This document shows positions 51,817 to 63,974 of a DNA stretch of 64,000 nucleotides, one piece after another; within the stretch, counting starts at the first letter, position 1, and each line of letters opens with the position of its first letter. Source of the stretch: an uncultured Actinomycetes bacterium (GTDB lineage: Bacteria > Actinomycetota > Actinomycetes > Nanopelagicales > Nanopelagicaceae); assembly GCA_903834145.1 (NCBI GenBank), contig CAILHY010000020.1, forward strand, positions 22,001 through 86,000, in the 5' to 3' direction. The position numbers and the translations under genes are program-made. The notes under the pieces were generated by a model, which worked only from the letters and a program-made list of their open reading frames with translations, had not been told where the DNA came from and ran no database searches.

Positions 51817-52193
51817 TAGAAGTCCAATCCGTTCTCTCGTGCACTATCAGCAAGTGCTGCGATACGACCGTGATATTGATTTCCACCGCGATCGAAAACT
51901 ACAGATGTGATTCCGGCAGCCTTTGCACGCTCGGCGATAAGTACACCAAGTTGACGCGACTTTGCAGTCTTATCGCCAGTTGACGCGCGAAGATCAGCTT
52001 CCATTGTGGATGCCGACACCAAAGTGCGGGCTTGCAAGTCATCTACAACCTGCACGACCAAGTGGCGAGCAGAGCGTGAGACAACAAGACGTGGACGCGC
52101 AGCAGTTCCGGAGACCTTCTTGCGTACGCGAAAATGACGACGGCGACGGGCATTTGTTGCCGATCCCTTAACGACCTTTACACCGATTGCCAT
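51816..52193 (-). CDS. rplR: 50S ribosomal protein L18
   Basis: 125 residues. [20 protein letters not shown] binds 5S rRNA, and the end [20 protein letters not shown] is conserved. Overlaps rplF and rpsE at single bases. Confidence 0.97.
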   Translation of the reverse strand: MAIGVKVVKGSATNARRRRHFRVRKKVSGTAARPRLVVSRSARHLVVQVVDDLQARTLVSASTMEADLRASTGDKTAKSRQLGVLIAERAKAAGITSVVFDRGGNQYHGRIAALADSARENGLDF

Positions 52194-52732
52194 TACTTCT
52201 TACCCGTCTTTCCTTGCTTGCGGCGAACAACTTCGCCTTCCAAACGCAAGCCCTTACCCTTGTAAGGGTCGGCCTTGCGAAGCTTCTTGATCTTGGCCGC
52301 TACTTCACCAACAAGTTGCTTATCAATCCCTGAGATTGAGAACTTGGTAGCAGATGCAACCTTGAATGTGATGCCTTCAGGTGCTGGGAAATGAATTGGG
52401 TGGCTATAGCCAAGCGCAAATTCAAGGTCACTACCTTTTTCAGCAACGCGGTAACCGACTCCAACGATTTCGATCGTCTTGCTGTAACCATTGGTTACGC
52501 CTTCGATCATGTTGAAGACAAGTGTGCGAGACAAACCATGAAGTGATCGGCTTAAGCGCTCGTCGTTTGGACGGGCAACCGTAACAACTCCATCAGCTTG
52601 TGAAACGTGAATAGGCAGAGCAATTGCCCGAGAAAGTGAACCCTTAGGTCCCTTAACGACAACCTCTTGACCTGTAATAGAAACTTCAACGCCCGCTGGG
52701 ACGGTGATGGGCATGCGACCGATACGTGACAT
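52193..52732 (-). CDS. rplF: 50S ribosomal protein L6
   Basis: 179 residues, two L6 repeats; the C-terminal signature [15 protein letters not shown] is present. ATG at 52732 gives the normal [15 protein letters not shown] start and follows GGTGATTGAG; ATG at 52744 would add four residues inside rpsH. Confidence 0.96.
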   Translation of the reverse strand: MSRIGRMPITVPAGVEVSITGQEVVVKGPKGSLSRAIALPIHVSQADGVVTVARPNDERLSRSLHGLSRTLVFNMIEGVTNGYSKTIEIVGVGYRVAEKGSDLEFALGYSHPIHFPAPEGITFKVASATKFSISGIDKQLVGEVAAKIKKLRKADPYKGKGLRLEGEVVRRKQGKTGKK

Positions 52733-52737
52733 CTCAA

Positions 52738-53142
52738 TCACCATACATAGGCGAGAACTTCTCCGCCTACGCCTTGTTTGTTGGCTTGCTTATCAGTAAG
52801 CAATCCAGATGAAGTTGAAATGATGGCAACGCCTAGACCGCCAAGAACTTTTGGCAGCGCCGTAGCCTTTGCGTATACGCGAAGGCCGGGCTTGCTTACT
52901 CGGCGAAGGCCAGCGATTGAACGCTCACGGTTGGGACCGAACTTCAAGTCGAGTACGAGTGTTTTACCAACGCCGTTTGGATTGGCATCAACGCGGTAAC
53001 CCGCAATGAAGCCCTCCTGTTGAAGAATTGCTGCGATACGCGTCTTTACCGACGACGATGGCATGGAAACTTCATCGTGGTAGGCAGAGTTTGCGTTACG
53101 CAGACGTGTCAACATGTCTGCGATCGGATCTGTCATTGTCAT
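52738..53142 (-). CDS. rpsH: 30S ribosomal protein S8
   Basis: 134 residues. [22 protein letters not shown] at the start and the [26 protein letters not shown] end are typical. The start may be ATG at 53142 or the in-frame ATG at 53136. A 90-base gap separates it from rpsZ and includes an AT-rich palindrome TTGTTTGTTCAAACAA (minus, near 53180-53200), otherwise empty. Confidence 0.96.
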   Translation of the reverse strand: MTMTDPIADMLTRLRNANSAYHDEVSMPSSSVKTRIAAILQQEGFIAGYRVDANPNGVGKTLVLDLKFGPNRERSIAGLRRVSKPGLRVYAKATALPKVLGGLGVAIISTSSGLLTDKQANKQGVGGEVLAYVW

Positions 53143-53232
53143 GCGTGGCCTATGGCCTCTCTCGAACCGGTTTCTTGGCTGTTTGTTTGAACAAACAAGA
53201 CCTGTTTCGTAGTTGTTGGGTGAATTATTGTG

Positions 53233-53418
53233 TTACCAGGAAGCTTTCGTTATGCCAGGAAGTTCGCCGCGGTGTGCCATCTCTCGGAAGCAGATGCGGC
53301 AAATTCCAAATTTTTGGTAGACAGCATGCGGACGACCGCAACGCTGGCAACGTGTATATCCGCGAACCTTGAACTTTGGCTTACGGGCTGCTTTTACCTT
53401 GAGCGATGTTTTAGCCAT
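53233..53418 (-). CDS. rpsZ: 30S ribosomal protein S14 type Z
   Basis: 61 residues, the short zinc-containing S14: [20 protein letters not shown] gives C-x2-C ... C-x2-C. Overlaps the rplE stop (TAATG). A zinc-free paralogue, if any, is not in this window. Confidence 0.96.
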   Translation of the reverse strand: MAKTSLKVKAARKPKFKVRGYTRCQRCGRPHAVYQKFGICRICFREMAHRGELPGITKASW

Positions 53419-53975
53419 TAGTTCTCCTTGAATGGAAAGCCGAGCGCCTTAAGCAATGCGCGACCTTCGTCATCGTTTTTCGCGGTGGTGACAAAGGTGA
53501 TGTCCATACCGCGCGGACGATCAATCTTGTCTTGTTCGATCTCAGGGAACACAACTTGCTCGGTGAGACCAAAGGTGTAGTTGCCGGCGCCATCAAATTG
53601 CTTTGGTGACAAGCCGCGGAAGTCGCGGATACGTGGCAAAGAGATAGAGAGCAAGCGATCTGTGAACTCCCACATGCGATCTCCGCGCAAAGTGACATGT
53701 GCACCAATAGGCATGTTCTCGCGAAGTTTGAACTGCGCGATGGACTTGCGTGACTTGGTGACCTGTGGCTTTTGGCCTGTGATGGTGGTGAGGTCGCGGA
53801 TTGCGCCTTCGATCAACTTGGAATCACGCGCTGCTTCACCAACACCCATATTGACCACAACTTTGGTCAGGGTTGGAATCTGCATCACGTTCTTGTATCC
53901 AAATTGTGCTTGAAGGGCTGGAGCGATTTCGCTGCGGTAGCGTCCCTTGAGACGTACTAATTCAGTTGCTGACAT
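53418..53975 (-). CDS. rplE: 50S ribosomal protein L5
   Basis: 185 residues. Contacts 5S rRNA and P-site t[45 protein letters not shown] and [18 protein letters not shown] are conserved. Overlaps rplX upstream and rpsZ downstream at single bases. Confidence 0.97.
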   Translation of the reverse strand: MSATELVRLKGRYRSEIAPALQAQFGYKNVMQIPTLTKVVVNMGVGEAARDSKLIEGAIRDLTTITGQKPQVTKSRKSIAQFKLRENMPIGAHVTLRGDRMWEFTDRLLSISLPRIRDFRGLSPKQFDGAGNYTFGLTEQVVFPEIEQDKIDRPRGMDITFVTTAKNDDEGRALLKALGFPFKEN

Positions 53976-54286
53976 TAGATGTCCTTTCCGGTGCGACGCG
54001 AAATGCGTACATTCTTGCCATTTTCGTCTTTGCGGGCACCGATGCGAGTGGCCTTGCCATCTTCATCAACGAGCATGACGTTTGAAATTGCGATGGAAGC
54101 TTCAACGCTCATGATGCCGCCGACTTTGACTCCACGATCGCCCGTTGTCTCTTTGGTGTGGCGCTTTACGCGGTTAACACCTTCAACAAGAATGCGTTGT
54201 GCATCAAGGTCGAGCACCTTGCCGGTGACTCCCTTATCTTTTCCAGCGATCACCAAAACGGTGTCGCCTTTCTTGATCTTTGCCAT
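53975..54286 (-). CDS. rplX: 50S ribosomal protein L24
   Basis: 103 residues with the KOW motif [20 protein letters not shown]. Nucleates 50S assembly. Starts two bases after the rplN stop. Confidence 0.97.
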   Translation of the reverse strand: MAKIKKGDTVLVIAGKDKGVTGKVLDLDAQRILVEGVNRVKRHTKETTGDRGVKVGGIMSVEASIAISNVMLVDEDGKATRIGARKDENGKNVRISRRTGKDI

Positions 54287-54288
54287 GG

Positions 54289-54657
54289 TTAGAGCACCTC
54301 CGGTGCGAGCGAGATGATCTTCATGAAGCGCTTGTCGCGAAGTTCGCGAGCAACCGGTCCGAAGATACGAGTGCCGCGTGGTTCGCCATCAGCTTTCAAG
54401 ATGACTGCTGCATTCTCATCAAATTTAATATAGGAACCATCTGGACGACGACGTTCCTTAACGGTACGAACGATGACAGCCTTGACGACTTCACCTTTCT
54501 TTACTTGTCCACCAGGAATTGCATCCTTAACGGAACAAACAATGATGTCTCCGATGCCGGCATAACGACGCTTGGAACCACCGAGAACGCGAATACACAA
54601 AAGCTCTTTGGCTCCAGTGTTATCAGCAACGCGCAGGCGCGACTCTTGTTGAATCAT
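54289..54657 (-). CDS. rplN: 50S ribosomal protein L14
   Basis: 122 residues. [37 protein letters not shown] and [18 protein letters not shown] are standard L14 segments. Nineteen bases after rpsQ. Confidence 0.97.
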   Translation of the reverse strand: MIQQESRLRVADNTGAKELLCIRVLGGSKRRYAGIGDIIVCSVKDAIPGGQVKKGEVVKAVIVRTVKERRRPDGSYIKFDENAAVILKADGEPRGTRIFGPVARELRDKRFMKIISLAPEVL

Positions 54658-54676
54658 TTGTTATCCACCTGCCCCT

Positions 54677-54952
54677 CTACTTGGCCTTCTCGAGGATCTC
54701 AACTACACGCCAACGCTTGGTTGCCGAGATAGGTCGAGTTTCCATGATCATTACACGATCGCCTACGCCAGCTGCATTGAGCTCGTCGTGGGCTTTAAGT
54801 TTGCGTGAGCGAGAAAGAACTTTGCTGTACATGCCGTGCTTAACACGGTCCATGACCTCAACAGTTACAGTCTTATCCATCTTGTCACTGACAACGATGC
54901 CTTCACGAGTTTTGCGGAAACCGCGCTCTTCGCTTGGAGTGTTCGGAGTCAT
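54677..54952 (-). CDS. rpsQ: 30S ribosomal protein S17
   Basis: 91 residues, an OB-fold protein: [21 protein letters not shown] and the [19 protein letters not shown] end. Overlaps the rpmC stop by four bases (ATGA). Confidence 0.96.
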   Translation of the reverse strand: MTPNTPSEERGFRKTREGIVVSDKMDKTVTVEVMDRVKHGMYSKVLSRSRKLKAHDELNAAGVGDRVMIMETRPISATKRWRVVEILEKAK

Positions 54953-55164
54953 GCAGCACCTCCGATTCCTAGTTCACGTTCACGAATAACGGTATAAATG
55001 CGAGCAATCTCTTTGCGAACAGCTCCGAGACGGCCGTGGCTTTCGAGTTGGCCAGTTGCAGCCTGGAATCGAAGGTTGAAAAGTTCTTCCTTTGACTCGC
55101 GCAACTTTGCAGTGATCTCTTCGGCAGATAGTGCGCGAAGCTCCTCGTTAGTTGTAGTAGCCAT
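54949..55164 (-). CDS. rpmC: 50S ribosomal protein L29
   Basis: 71 residues, two-helix protein near the tunnel exit: [20 protein letters not shown] and [19 protein letters not shown]. Overlaps rplP and rpsQ. Confidence 0.96.
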   Translation of the reverse strand: MATTTNEELRALSAEEITAKLRESKEELFNLRFQAATGQLESHGRLGAVRKEIARIYTVIRERELGIGGAA

Positions 55165-55577
55165 TACGCCTCCTCACGTTTCACAACTCGGCACTTCATG
55201 GGCAACTTGTGAATTGCAAGGCGCATTGCTTCATTAGCAATGGCTTCCGTGACGCCTGAAATTTCAAACATCACGCGACCTGGCTTCACGTTTGCGATCC
55301 ACCATTCAGGTGAACCTTTACCGGAACCCATGCGAGTTTCGGCAGGCTTCTTGGTAAGTGGACGGTCTGGATAAATATTGATCCATACCTTTCCACCACG
55401 CTTGATGTAACGCGTCATTGCAATACGCGCTGCTTCAATTTGACGGTTGGTGACGTATGCAGGCTCGAGAGCTTGGATACCGAAGTCACCGAAGGAAACC
55501 GCGGTTCCACCCTTTGAAGCTCCACTCCGAGAAGGGTGGTGCTGCTTACGATGCTTAACGCGACGAGGAATTAACAT
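55164..55577 (-). CDS. rplP: 50S ribosomal protein L16
   Basis: 137 residues. [40 protein letters not shown] and [20 protein letters not shown] are diagnostic. Begins at the base after the rpsC stop. Confidence 0.97.
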   Translation of the reverse strand: MLIPRRVKHRKQHHPSRSGASKGGTAVSFGDFGIQALEPAYVTNRQIEAARIAMTRYIKRGGKVWINIYPDRPLTKKPAETRMGSGKGSPEWWIANVKPGRVMFEISGVTEAIANEAMRLAIHKLPMKCRVVKREEA

Positions 55578-56414
55578 TTATGCCTCGCCTCCTTCAGTAA
55601 CAACATCTGCCACAACTGCTGTTGCAACTGGTGCCGCAACTGGTGATTGCACAGGTGCTCCGCCGTTAACCGTTGGGCTCACGTTTGATGTAGTTACTTC
55701 TGGGCGTGGTGGGCGTGGTGCGCGACGTGGGCGATCATTCTTTGGTGCACGCGCTGCCGCAAGTGCTGCTGCTTCACGCTCTGCACGGGAATGAATAACT
55801 TCACCCTTGTAGATCCAAACCTTCACGCCAAGGCGACCAAATGTTGTGTGGGCTTCATAGAAACCGTAATCAATATCGGCACGCAATGTGTGAAGTGGAA
55901 CGCGACCTTCGCGATAGAACTCAGAGCGTGACATTTCAGCTCCACCAAGACGTCCGCCACACTGAACACGAATGCCCTTTGCGCCTGACTTCAAAGCGGT
56001 CTGCATTGCCTTACGCATTGCGCGACGGAATGAAACACGTGCAGCGAGCTGCTCGGCAATTCCTTGTGCAACGAGTTGAGCATCAATCTCTGGATTCTTA
56101 ACTTCAAGAATATTTAGTTGAACTTGCTTGCCCGTAAGCTTTTCAAGTTCGATGCGAAGCTTGTCTGCTTCCATTCCGCGGCGACCAATAACGATGCCAG
56201 GACGTGCGGTGTGTAGGTCGATGCGAACACGATCGCGTGTGCGTTCGATTTCAATCTTCGAAACACCAGCGCGCTCCATGCCCTTTTCCATCATGCGACG
56301 GATTTGAACATCTTCCTTGACATAATCCTTGTACAACTTGTCTGCATACCAACGAGATTTAAACTCCGTGGTGATGCCAAGACGGAAGCCGTAGGGGTTT
56401 ACTTTTTGACCCAT
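55578..56414 (-). CDS. rpsC: 30S ribosomal protein S3
   Basis: 278 residues, long for S3. KH domain with [18 protein letters not shown] and the C-domain with [14 protein letters not shown]. After about residue 215 comes a Lys/Arg/Pro then Val/Ala-rich tail, a low-complexity extension often seen in Actinobacteria. Overlaps rplV by one base. Confidence 0.97.
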   Translation of the reverse strand: MGQKVNPYGFRLGITTEFKSRWYADKLYKDYVKEDVQIRRMMEKGMERAGVSKIEIERTRDRVRIDLHTARPGIVIGRRGMEADKLRIELEKLTGKQVQLNILEVKNPEIDAQLVAQGIAEQLAARVSFRRAMRKAMQTALKSGAKGIRVQCGGRLGGAEMSRSEFYREGRVPLHTLRADIDYGFYEAHTTFGRLGVKVWIYKGEVIHSRAEREAAALAAARAPKNDRPRRAPRPPRPEVTTSNVSPTVNGGAPVQSPVAAPVATAVVADVVTEGGEA

Positions 56415-56803
56415 TACTTGGTCGCTCCCTTCTTGACGTCTGAGACTGTGACAGTGATGTGACTGCTGCGCTTGAGAATGCGGAATCCGCGTCCCTGTGC
56501 ACGTGGGCGAAAGCGCTTCATCGTTGTGCCTTCATCAACAAGGGCTTCAATAACCCAAAGTTCTGAAGCATCACGAATCGCAGGATTCTTTTGCTTTGCA
56601 TTTGCCACAGCAGAAGCCAAGAGGTTGTAGACATCATGGCCGGCAGATTGTGGTGCAAACTTCAAGACTGCTAGTGCTTGATCTGCGCGAGATCCGCGAA
56701 TCAGGTCAACAACACGACGAGCCTTCTGTGGTGTGTGGCGAATGTCGCGCAATACTGCGCGAGCAACCACTGCTTGTGAATCTGATGCTGACTTATTAGC
56801 CAC
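56414..56803 (-). CDS. rplV: 50S ribosomal protein L22
   Basis: About 129 residues. [20 protein letters not shown] and the loop end [19 protein letters not shown] that lines the exit tunnel are present. GTG at 56803 is preferred: GGAGAG lies six bases upstream and the start overlaps the rpsS stop by eight bases (GTGGCTAA). ATG at 56821 would add six residues. Confidence 0.95.
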   Translation of the reverse strand: MANKSASDSQAVVARAVLRDIRHTPQKARRVVDLIRGSRADQALAVLKFAPQSAGHDVYNLLASAVANAKQKNPAIRDASELWVIEALVDEGTTMKRFRPRAQGRGFRILKRSSHITVTVSDVKKGATK

Positions 56804-57077
56804 GAGAAGCTCTCCGATCATCCTTGACGTGTCCTCGGAAGGTACGCGTTGGTGAAAATTCGCCGAGCTTATGACCGATCATCGCGTCAGTAATGAATAC
56901 AGGAATGTGCTTGCGACCATCATGTACTGCGATGGTGTGACCGATCATCGAAGGCGTAATCATTGATCGACGTGACCAAGTTTTGATCACATTCTTGGTA
57001 TTAACTGCGTTCTGCGCATCTACCTTTTTGGTGAGATGGCCGTCCACAAATGGACCCTTCTTTAAACTACGTGGCAT
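56796..57077 (-). CDS. rpsS: 30S ribosomal protein S19
   Basis: 93 residues. [40 protein letters not shown] and [14 protein letters not shown] are standard. Eight bases after rplB. Confidence 0.97.
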   Translation of the reverse strand: MPRSLKKGPFVDGHLTKKVDAQNAVNTKNVIKTWSRRSMITPSMIGHTIAVHDGRKHIPVFITDAMIGHKLGEFSPTRTFRGHVKDDRRASRG

Positions 57078-57085
57078 GAGGGCTC

Positions 57086-57919
57086 CTACCGCTTCTTATT
57101 CGATTTACGACGACGGACAATCATTGAATCGCTTGCCTTCTTCTTGCGGGTGCGACCTTCTGGTTGACCCCAAGGAGTAACTGGGTGACGTCCACCAGAA
57201 GTCTTACCTTCACCACCACCGTGTGGGTGATCGACAGGGTTCATAACAACTCCGCGAACAGATGGGCGAACACCTAACCAACGCATACGTCCAGCTTTAC
57301 CGTAGTTAATGTTGGATTGCTCGGCGTTGCCGACTTCACCAACAGTTGCACGGCAACGAACATCTACGTTGCGAATTTCACCCGATGGCATACGAAGTTG
57401 CGCATAGGCTCCTTCTTTTGCAACAAGCTGCACACTTGCGCCCGCTGAGCGAGCAATCTTTGCTCCTCCGCCTGGGCGAAGTTCAATAGCGTGAACAACG
57501 GTACCTACTGGAATGTTGCGCAGTGGCAAGTTATTACCAGGCTTGATATCTGCCTTTGGGCCATTCTCAACGGTGTCGCCTTGTTCCAATTTTGCTGGAG
57601 CAATGATGTAACGCTTTTCGCCATCTGCGTAATGCAGGAGTGCGATACGTGCGGTGCGGTTTGGGTCGTACTCAATATGAGCGACCTTTGCTGGCACACC
57701 ATCTTTATCATTGCGAGTGAAATCAATGAGGCGATAGGCACGCTTGTGTCCGCCGCCTTGGTGGCGAACAGTGATGCGACCTGATGCGTTACGTCCACCT
57801 TTTGAGTGGATTGGACGTACGAGAGACTTCTCGGGAGTTGTGCGTGTGAGTTCCGCAAAATCTGGAACGCTCGCGCCGCGCTGACCGGGGGTCGTTGGCT
57901 TTAATTTACGAAGGGCCAT
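57086..57919 (-). CDS. rplB: 50S ribosomal protein L2
   Basis: 277 residues. [20 protein letters not shown] near the start and the peptidyl-transferase-proximal [19 protein letters not shown] with the conserved His are present. Thirty bases after rplW. Confidence 0.97.
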   Translation of the reverse strand: MALRKLKPTTPGQRGASVPDFAELTRTTPEKSLVRPIHSKGGRNASGRITVRHQGGGHKRAYRLIDFTRNDKDGVPAKVAHIEYDPNRTARIALLHYADGEKRYIIAPAKLEQGDTVENGPKADIKPGNNLPLRNIPVGTVVHAIELRPGGGAKIARSAGASVQLVAKEGAYAQLRMPSGEIRNVDVRCRATVGEVGNAEQSNINYGKAGRMRWLGVRPSVRGVVMNPVDHPHGGGEGKTSGGRHPVTPWGQPEGRTRKKKASDSMIVRRRKSNKKR

Positions 57920-57949
57920 GGTTTCCTTTTCCTGTAGTCCCGGTTTCCG

Positions 57950-58240
57950 TTAGGAAACTGGGCCTCCAAAGATGTCGATACGGTCGCCGGCAGCAACTTG
58001 CACGATTGCACGCTTGGTGTCTTTGCGCTTTCCATCACCAAAACGAGTGCGCTTGTTCTTACCCTGACGGTTCATGGTGTTGACGCTAACGACCTTGACT
58101 CCGAATACCGTCTCAACGGCAATCTTAATCTGGGTTTTGTTAGCATCAGGTGCAACCAAGAACGTGTACTTGTTTTCATCGAGCAACGAGTAGGACTTTT
58201 CAGACACTACTGGTGCCAACAAAATATCGCGGTGGGTCAT
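57950..58240 (-). CDS. rplW: 50S ribosomal protein L23
   Basis: 96 residues. [22 protein letters not shown] and [15 protein letters not shown]. Docking site for trigger factor and SRP at the exit tunnel. ATGA overlap with rplD. Confidence 0.96.
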   Translation of the reverse strand: MTHRDILLAPVVSEKSYSLLDENKYTFLVAPDANKTQIKIAVETVFGVKVVSVNTMNRQGKNKRTRFGDGKRKDTKRAIVQVAAGDRIDIFGGPVS

Positions 58241-58932
58241 GCTGATACCTCTGCTTCTTCTACTTCAGCAACTTCGCTTTCGCGAGCAACGACGGTGACG
58301 CCTTTACCCTTTGAAGGACCTGCTAGGAAATCTTTGATTGCAGATTCAGAGAAAACCATGTCATCGCTCTTGAGGATGTCATATGCATTCAACTGATCTG
58401 GAACAAGAAGATGAAGATCATCAGCATTGCGAAGTGAACGCCACGCTGCATCCTCTGTGCGTGAAACAACGACAAGAAGATTCTTGCGATCGCTAAATTG
58501 GCGAACTGCGGCAAGTGCGGCCTTCGTTGAAGGAGCGGCAGTTACTGAGTCCAAAACGTGAATGCGATCATTGCGTTGACGATCAGAGAGAACTCCGCGA
58601 AGTGCAGCAGCAATCATTTTCTTAGGAGTGCGCTGTTCGTAGTTACGTGGGCGAACCGCGTGAGCAGTACCTCCACCTTTCTGGTTAGGCGAACGGCTTG
58701 AACCCTGACGGGCACGACCTGTTCCCTTCTGCTTGAAAGGCTTCTTTCCTCCACCGCTTACTTCTCCACGGTTCTTGGATTTTTGCGTTCCCTGACGAGC
58801 CGCCGCAAGTTGCGCTGTGACAACTTGGTGGATCAAAGGAATGTTGGTTTGAGCGTCGAAGATCTCAGATGGCAAATCAACGCTGCCAACTTTCTTTCCT
58901 TCGGCGTTCTTAATATCAACAGTGAGCGCCAT
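58237..58932 (-). CDS. rplD: 50S ribosomal protein L4
   Basis: 231 residues. [20 protein letters not shown] and the tunnel-loop [20 protein letters not shown] are diagnostic. The final 20 residues are an acidic Glu/Val tail. Starts two bases after rplC. Confidence 0.96.
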   Translation of the reverse strand: MALTVDIKNAEGKKVGSVDLPSEIFDAQTNIPLIHQVVTAQLAAARQGTQKSKNRGEVSGGGKKPFKQKGTGRARQGSSRSPNQKGGGTAHAVRPRNYEQRTPKKMIAAALRGVLSDRQRNDRIHVLDSVTAAPSTKAALAAVRQFSDRKNLLVVVSRTEDAAWRSLRNADDLHLLVPDQLNAYDILKSDDMVFSESAIKDFLAGPSKGKGVTVVARESEVAEVEEAEVSA

Positions 58933-58934
58933 GG

Positions 58935-59651
58935 TTATGCACCAACCTTTACGGTGTCTGAGATAACTTCAAAGATTGCTTTCTTTGCAGCTGAACGGAT
59001 GAAAACTAACTGACCATCTGGACCAGGAATTGATCCCTTGATGAGCAATAAGCCCTTCTCGATATCAACGGCATGAACCAATAGATTCTGAGTAGTAACG
59101 CGCTCGTTACCCATACGACCGGCCATGCGCATTCCACTGAAAACGCGACCTGGTGTTGAACAGGCTCCGATGGAACCAGGCATACGGTGCTTACGGTCTA
59201 CACCGTGAGATGAGCTGAGTCCGCCGAAGCCGTGGCGCTTCATAACACCAGCTGTTCCTTTACCTGTGCTTGTTCCTGTTGCATCAACCATTTCGCCTGC
59301 TTCGAAAACATCAGCATTAATCTCTTGACCGACGGTGTAAGCGCCGGCATTTGATGTGCGAAGTTCGACAACGCTACGACGTGGCGTAACGCCAGCCTTT
59401 GCGTAGTGGCCAGCAAGTGGCTTTGAAATTTTCTTTGGGTCAATCGCACCGAATGCGATTTGGACCGCTGAGTATCCATCAACTTCAGGGGTACGAACCT
59501 GCGTAACAACGCAAGGACCCGCTTCTACGACAGTGACTGGCACCATCTTGTTGTTGGCATCAAATACCTGTGTCATACCAAGCTTCTTGCCCAAGATTCC
59601 CTTGATGGCAGAGCCCTGCGACTGTGTGGTTACTGAACCGGGGTTTGTCAT
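58935..59651 (-). CDS. rplC: 50S ribosomal protein L3
   Basis: 238 residues. After a 16-residue Ser/Thr/Gln-rich leader comes [36 protein letters not shown] and [20 protein letters not shown] are in place. CGGAGAG lies five bases before ATG at 59651, supporting the longer start. Confidence 0.96.
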   Translation of the reverse strand: MTNPGSVTTQSQGSAIKGILGKKLGMTQVFDANNKMVPVTVVEAGPCVVTQVRTPEVDGYSAVQIAFGAIDPKKISKPLAGHYAKAGVTPRRSVVELRTSNAGAYTVGQEINADVFEAGEMVDATGTSTGKGTAGVMKRHGFGGLSSSHGVDRKHRMPGSIGACSTPGRVFSGMRMAGRMGNERVTTQNLLVHAVDIEKGLLLIKGSIPGPDGQLVFIRSAAKKAIFEVISDTVKVGA

Positions 59652-59668
59652 AGTCTCTCTCCGATCCC

Positions 59669-59977
59669 TTAGAGCTTGATCTCAATGTCAACGCCGGCTG
59701 GGAGATCCAGACGCATCAAGGAGTCAACTGTTTTAGGAGTTGGATCGATGATGTCGATGAGGCGCTTATGTGTGCGCATCTCGAAGTGTTCGCGGCTGTC
59801 CTTATATTTGTGAGGAGAGCGGATCACGCAGTACGTGTTCTTCTCAGTAGGTAGCGGCACTGGGCCAGCGACAGTTGCACCAGTGCGCTCAACAGTCTCT
59901 ACGATTTTCTTCGCAGAACTATCAATCACCTCATGGTCATATGCCTTGAGCCGAATGCGGATCTTCTGTCCCGCCAT
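59669..59977 (-). CDS. rpsJ: 30S ribosomal protein S10
   Basis: 102 residues. [20 protein letters not shown] and the [16 protein letters not shown] segment are conserved. S10 also acts as NusE in antitermination. It heads the S10 operon, with AGAGGAG before ATG and an AT-rich promoter region upstream. Confidence 0.97.
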   Translation of the reverse strand: MAGQKIRIRLKAYDHEVIDSSAKKIVETVERTGATVAGPVPLPTEKNTYCVIRSPHKYKDSREHFEMRTHKRLIDIIDPTPKTVDSLMRLDLPAGVDIEIKL

Positions 59978-60060
59978 TGTGATCTCCTCTTCCTTATTAA
60001 AGCTTTTAATACAACTTATTAAAACTTTTTGGAACTTTTTGGAACTTTAAGTTTTTGATT
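59978..60060 (-). promoter_or_regulatory. S10-operon promoter region with phased A-tracts
   Basis: AACT recurs every ten bases at 60013, 60023, 60033 and 60043 on the plus strand, and two full copies of AACTTTTTGG stand in tandem (60023-60042). On the minus strand this gives AAAAA tracts at 60040-60036 and 60030-60026, a helical phasing expected to bend DNA or act like an UP element. TATTAA (60011-60006, minus) is a candidate -10, with TTCCAA 17 bases upstream as a poor -35. Confidence 0.5.
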
Positions 60061-60090
60061 AAACCCGGTGGTTTTTACGCCACCGGGTTT
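60061..60090 (-). terminator. Terminator-like hairpin after tuf
   Basis: AAACCCGGTGG (60061-60071) pairs with CCACCGGGTTT (60080-60090) over eight bases. It lies 16 bases after the tuf stop and ahead of the S10 promoter region. The T-tract after the stem on the minus strand is short (GGGTTTAATC), so termination may be partial. Confidence 0.8.
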
Positions 60091-60106
60091 AACCCCTGCG
60101 AATTAC

Positions 60107-61300
<1,194 letters not shown>

Positions 61301-61361
61301 TTTTGTCCTCGTCTCTCGTTTGTGTAAGTACTTGTTATTTGGTTATTAAATTGTTTTTTGG

Positions 61362-63464
61362 CTATTCGCCGCGTGCTTTCGAGATGATGTCCTTCGCTAC
61401 GTTTGCAGGTACTTCTGCATACGAATCGAATTGCATGCTGTAGTTCGCGCGACCTTGTGTTCTGGAGCGGAGATCCCCGACATAGCCGAACATCTCTGAC
61501 AACGGAACAAGTGCTTTAACAATGCGAGCACCTGATCGCTCCTCCATAGCCTGGATTTGGCCACGACGGCTGTTGATATCACCGATGACATCGCCCATGA
61601 AATCTTCAGGGGTAATGACTTCGACTGCCATCACTGGTTCGAGAATCGCAGGACCAGCAAGTTTTGCTGCTTCCTTAAACGCTGCGATACCAGCAATCTT
61701 GAAGGCCAATTCCGACGAGTCAACATCGTGATAGGCGCCGTCAAGAAGAGTGACGCGAACATCGGTCAGTGGATAGCCAGCGAGTGGGCCTGCTTGCATG
61801 GCCTCCTTGCAACCGGCATCAACAGATGGGATGTATTCGCGAGGGATACGACCACCAGTTACCTTGTTGACGAATTCATATCCGCCTTCAACTGAACCTG
61901 TTGGTAGTGGCTCGATAGCAATTTGAATTTTCGCGAACTGACCAGAACCACCAGTTTGCTTCTTGTGGGTGTAGTCGTAGCGATCAACGGCCTTGCGAAG
62001 AGTTTCGCGGAATGCAACCTGTGGCTTACCGACGTTAGCTTCAACGTTGAACTCACGGCGCATGCGGTCTACAAGAATTTCAAGGTGAAGCTCACCCATA
62101 CCAGCGATGATTGTTTGACCTGTTTCTTCATCGGTCTTCACGTGGAATGTTGGATCTTCTTCAGAGAGACGTTGAATAGCAACGCCAAGTTTTTCTTGGT
62201 CGCTCTTTGTCTTTGGCTCAATAGCAACGGAGATAACAGGTGCCGGGAAGTCCATGGACTCAAGAATTACCGGCTTATCTGGATCGCAGAGAGTTTCACC
62301 CGTTGTGGTGTTCTTAAGACCCATAACAGCAACGATCATTCCGGCGCCTGCACTGTCGCGCTCTTCGCGCTTATTTGCGTGCATCTGGTAAATCTTTCCA
62401 ATGCGCTCTTTACGATCCTTCGATGAGTTAAGGACAGCTGAGCCAGTTTCTAGAACTCCGGAGTAAATGCGGATGAAGTGAAGCTTTCCAAGGTGTGGAT
62501 CAGACATGATCTTGAATGCAAGTGCTGAGAATGGCTCTTTGTTATCTGGGTGACGAATTACTTCGACTTCTGAATCAGCCATGCTGTGGCCGACAATGGA
62601 TTCAACATCCAGTGGGCTAGGCAAGTAACGAGTTACTGCATCCAGCATTGGCTGAACACCCTTGTTCTTAAAAGCAGATCCACAAAGAACTGGAACAGCT
62701 TTTGCAGCCAGCGTTGCGCGGCGAATACCGGCAATAAGTTCGGCTTCAGTGAGGTCGGCCCCGTCGAGGTACTTCTCCATGATCTGGTCATCGGCATCTG
62801 CCAAAGCTTCGATCAAGGTGTGACGAGCCTCTTTGGATTTTTCCAATAAATTCGCTGGGATTTCCTCGATGAGGTAATCCTCACCCTTCTTCGTTTCTCC
62901 TGGCCAGACAAGGGCCTTCATTGCAATGAGATCAACAATCCCTAGGAAGTCTGCTTCGTTTCCGATTGGAACCTGAAGAACAAGTGGCTTTGCATTAAGG
63001 CGAGAAACGATCATTCCTACGCACATATCAAAGTTCGCACCAGTGCGGTCTAGCTTATTGACGAAGCAAATACGTGGAACGCTGTAGCGATCTGCTTGAC
63101 GCCATACTGTTTCAGATTGTGGCTCAACGCCGGCAACGCCATCAAATACAGCAACTGCGCCATCGAGAACACGGAGCGAGCGCTCTACTTCAACAGTAAA
63201 GTCAACGTGGCCAGGTGTATCAATGATGTTGATGAGGTGGTCGTGCCACATACAAGTAGTAGCAGCGGAAGTAATAGTGATACCGCGCTCTTGCTCTTGC
63301 TCCATCCAGTCCATGGTGGCAGCGCCTTCATGAACTTCACCGATCTTGTAGTTAATACCGGTGTAAAAGAGGATGCGCTCAGTAGTCGTGGTTTTACCCG
63401 CGTCGATGTGCGCCATGATTCCGATATTGCGAACCTTGGCTAGGTCGATTGCTTCTGCAGCCAC
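61362..63464 (-). CDS. fusA: Elongation factor G
   Basis: 700 residues. Translocation GTPase. [20 protein letters not shown] (G1), [11 protein letters not shown] (G2), DTPGHVDF (G3) and NKLDRTGA (G4), then domains II-V with [18 protein letters not shown] start at 63464 with AGAGG eight bases upstream. 39 bases after rpsG. Confidence 0.97.
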   Translation of the reverse strand: MAAEAIDLAKVRNIGIMAHIDAGKTTTTERILFYTGINYKIGEVHEGAATMDWMEQEQERGITITSAATTCMWHDHLINIIDTPGHVDFTVEVERSLRVLDGAVAVFDGVAGVEPQSETVWRQADRYSVPRICFVNKLDRTGANFDMCVGMIVSRLNAKPLVLQVPIGNEADFLGIVDLIAMKALVWPGETKKGEDYLIEEIPANLLEKSKEARHTLIEALADADDQIMEKYLDGADLTEAELIAGIRRATLAAKAVPVLCGSAFKNKGVQPMLDAVTRYLPSPLDVESIVGHSMADSEVEVIRHPDNKEPFSALAFKIMSDPHLGKLHFIRIYSGVLETGSAVLNSSKDRKERIGKIYQMHANKREERDSAGAGMIVAVMGLKNTTTGETLCDPDKPVILESMDFPAPVISVAIEPKTKSDQEKLGVAIQRLSEEDPTFHVKTDEETGQTIIAGMGELHLEILVDRMRREFNVEANVGKPQVAFRETLRKAVDRYDYTHKKQTGGSGQFAKIQIAIEPLPTGSVEGGYEFVNKVTGGRIPREYIPSVDAGCKEAMQAGPLAGYPLTDVRVTLLDGAYHDVDSSELAFKIAGIAAFKEAAKLAGPAILEPVMAVEVITPEDFMGDVIGDINSRRGQIQAMEERSGARIVKALVPLSEMFGYVGDLRSRTQGRANYSMQFDSYAEVPANVAKDIISKARGE

Positions 63465-63503
63465 TTATTGATCCTCTAGTTTCTGTGAGTTAAAAGTTGA
63501 CGA

Positions 63504-63974
63504 TTACCAGCGATAGTGAGCGAAAGCCTTGTTAGCTTCAGCCATCTTGTGTGTATCTTCGCGACGCTTTACAGCTGCGCCAAGACCATTGCTTGCATCG
63601 ATCAATTCATTGGTAAGGCGTTCTGCCATTGACTTTTCGCGACGTGCGCGTGAGAAGTCAACTAACCAGCGAAGAGCAAGAGTTGTTGAACGTCCAGCTT
63701 TAACTTCAACTGGTACTTGGTAGGTAGCGCCACCAACACGACGTGAACGAACTTCAACAGTTGGCTTGATGTTGTCGAGTGCGCGCTTGAGAGTGATGAT
63801 TGGATCAGTCTGTGTCTTTGCGCGACAACCTTCGAGCGCGTTGTACACGATTGATTCTGCAGTGGAACGCTTGCCGTGAAGCAAAATTTTATTGATGAGT
63901 GCAGTAACAACTGGTGAGTTGTAAACAGGATCTGCAACTACTGGCGATTTGACCGCTGGACCTTTACGTGGCAT
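63504..63974 (-). CDS. rpsG: 30S ribosomal protein S7
   Basis: 156 residues. [20 protein letters not shown], the [19 protein letters not shown] helix and [11 protein letters not shown] are typical. Its ATG shares one base with the rpsL stop (TAATG). Confidence 0.97.
   Translation of the reverse strand: MPRKGPAVKSPVVADPVYNSPVVTALINKILLHGKRSTAESIVYNALEGCRAKTQTDPIITLKRALDNIKPTVEVRSRRVGGATYQVPVEVKAGRSTTLALRWLVDFSRARREKSMAERLTNELIDASNGLGAAVKRREDTHKMAEANKAFAHYRW

Noticed and set aside
53180..53200. AT-rich palindrome between rpsZ and rpsH as a regulatory RNA
   Set aside because: Stem is all weak pairs with a two-base loop, and simple AT palindromes arise easily by chance.
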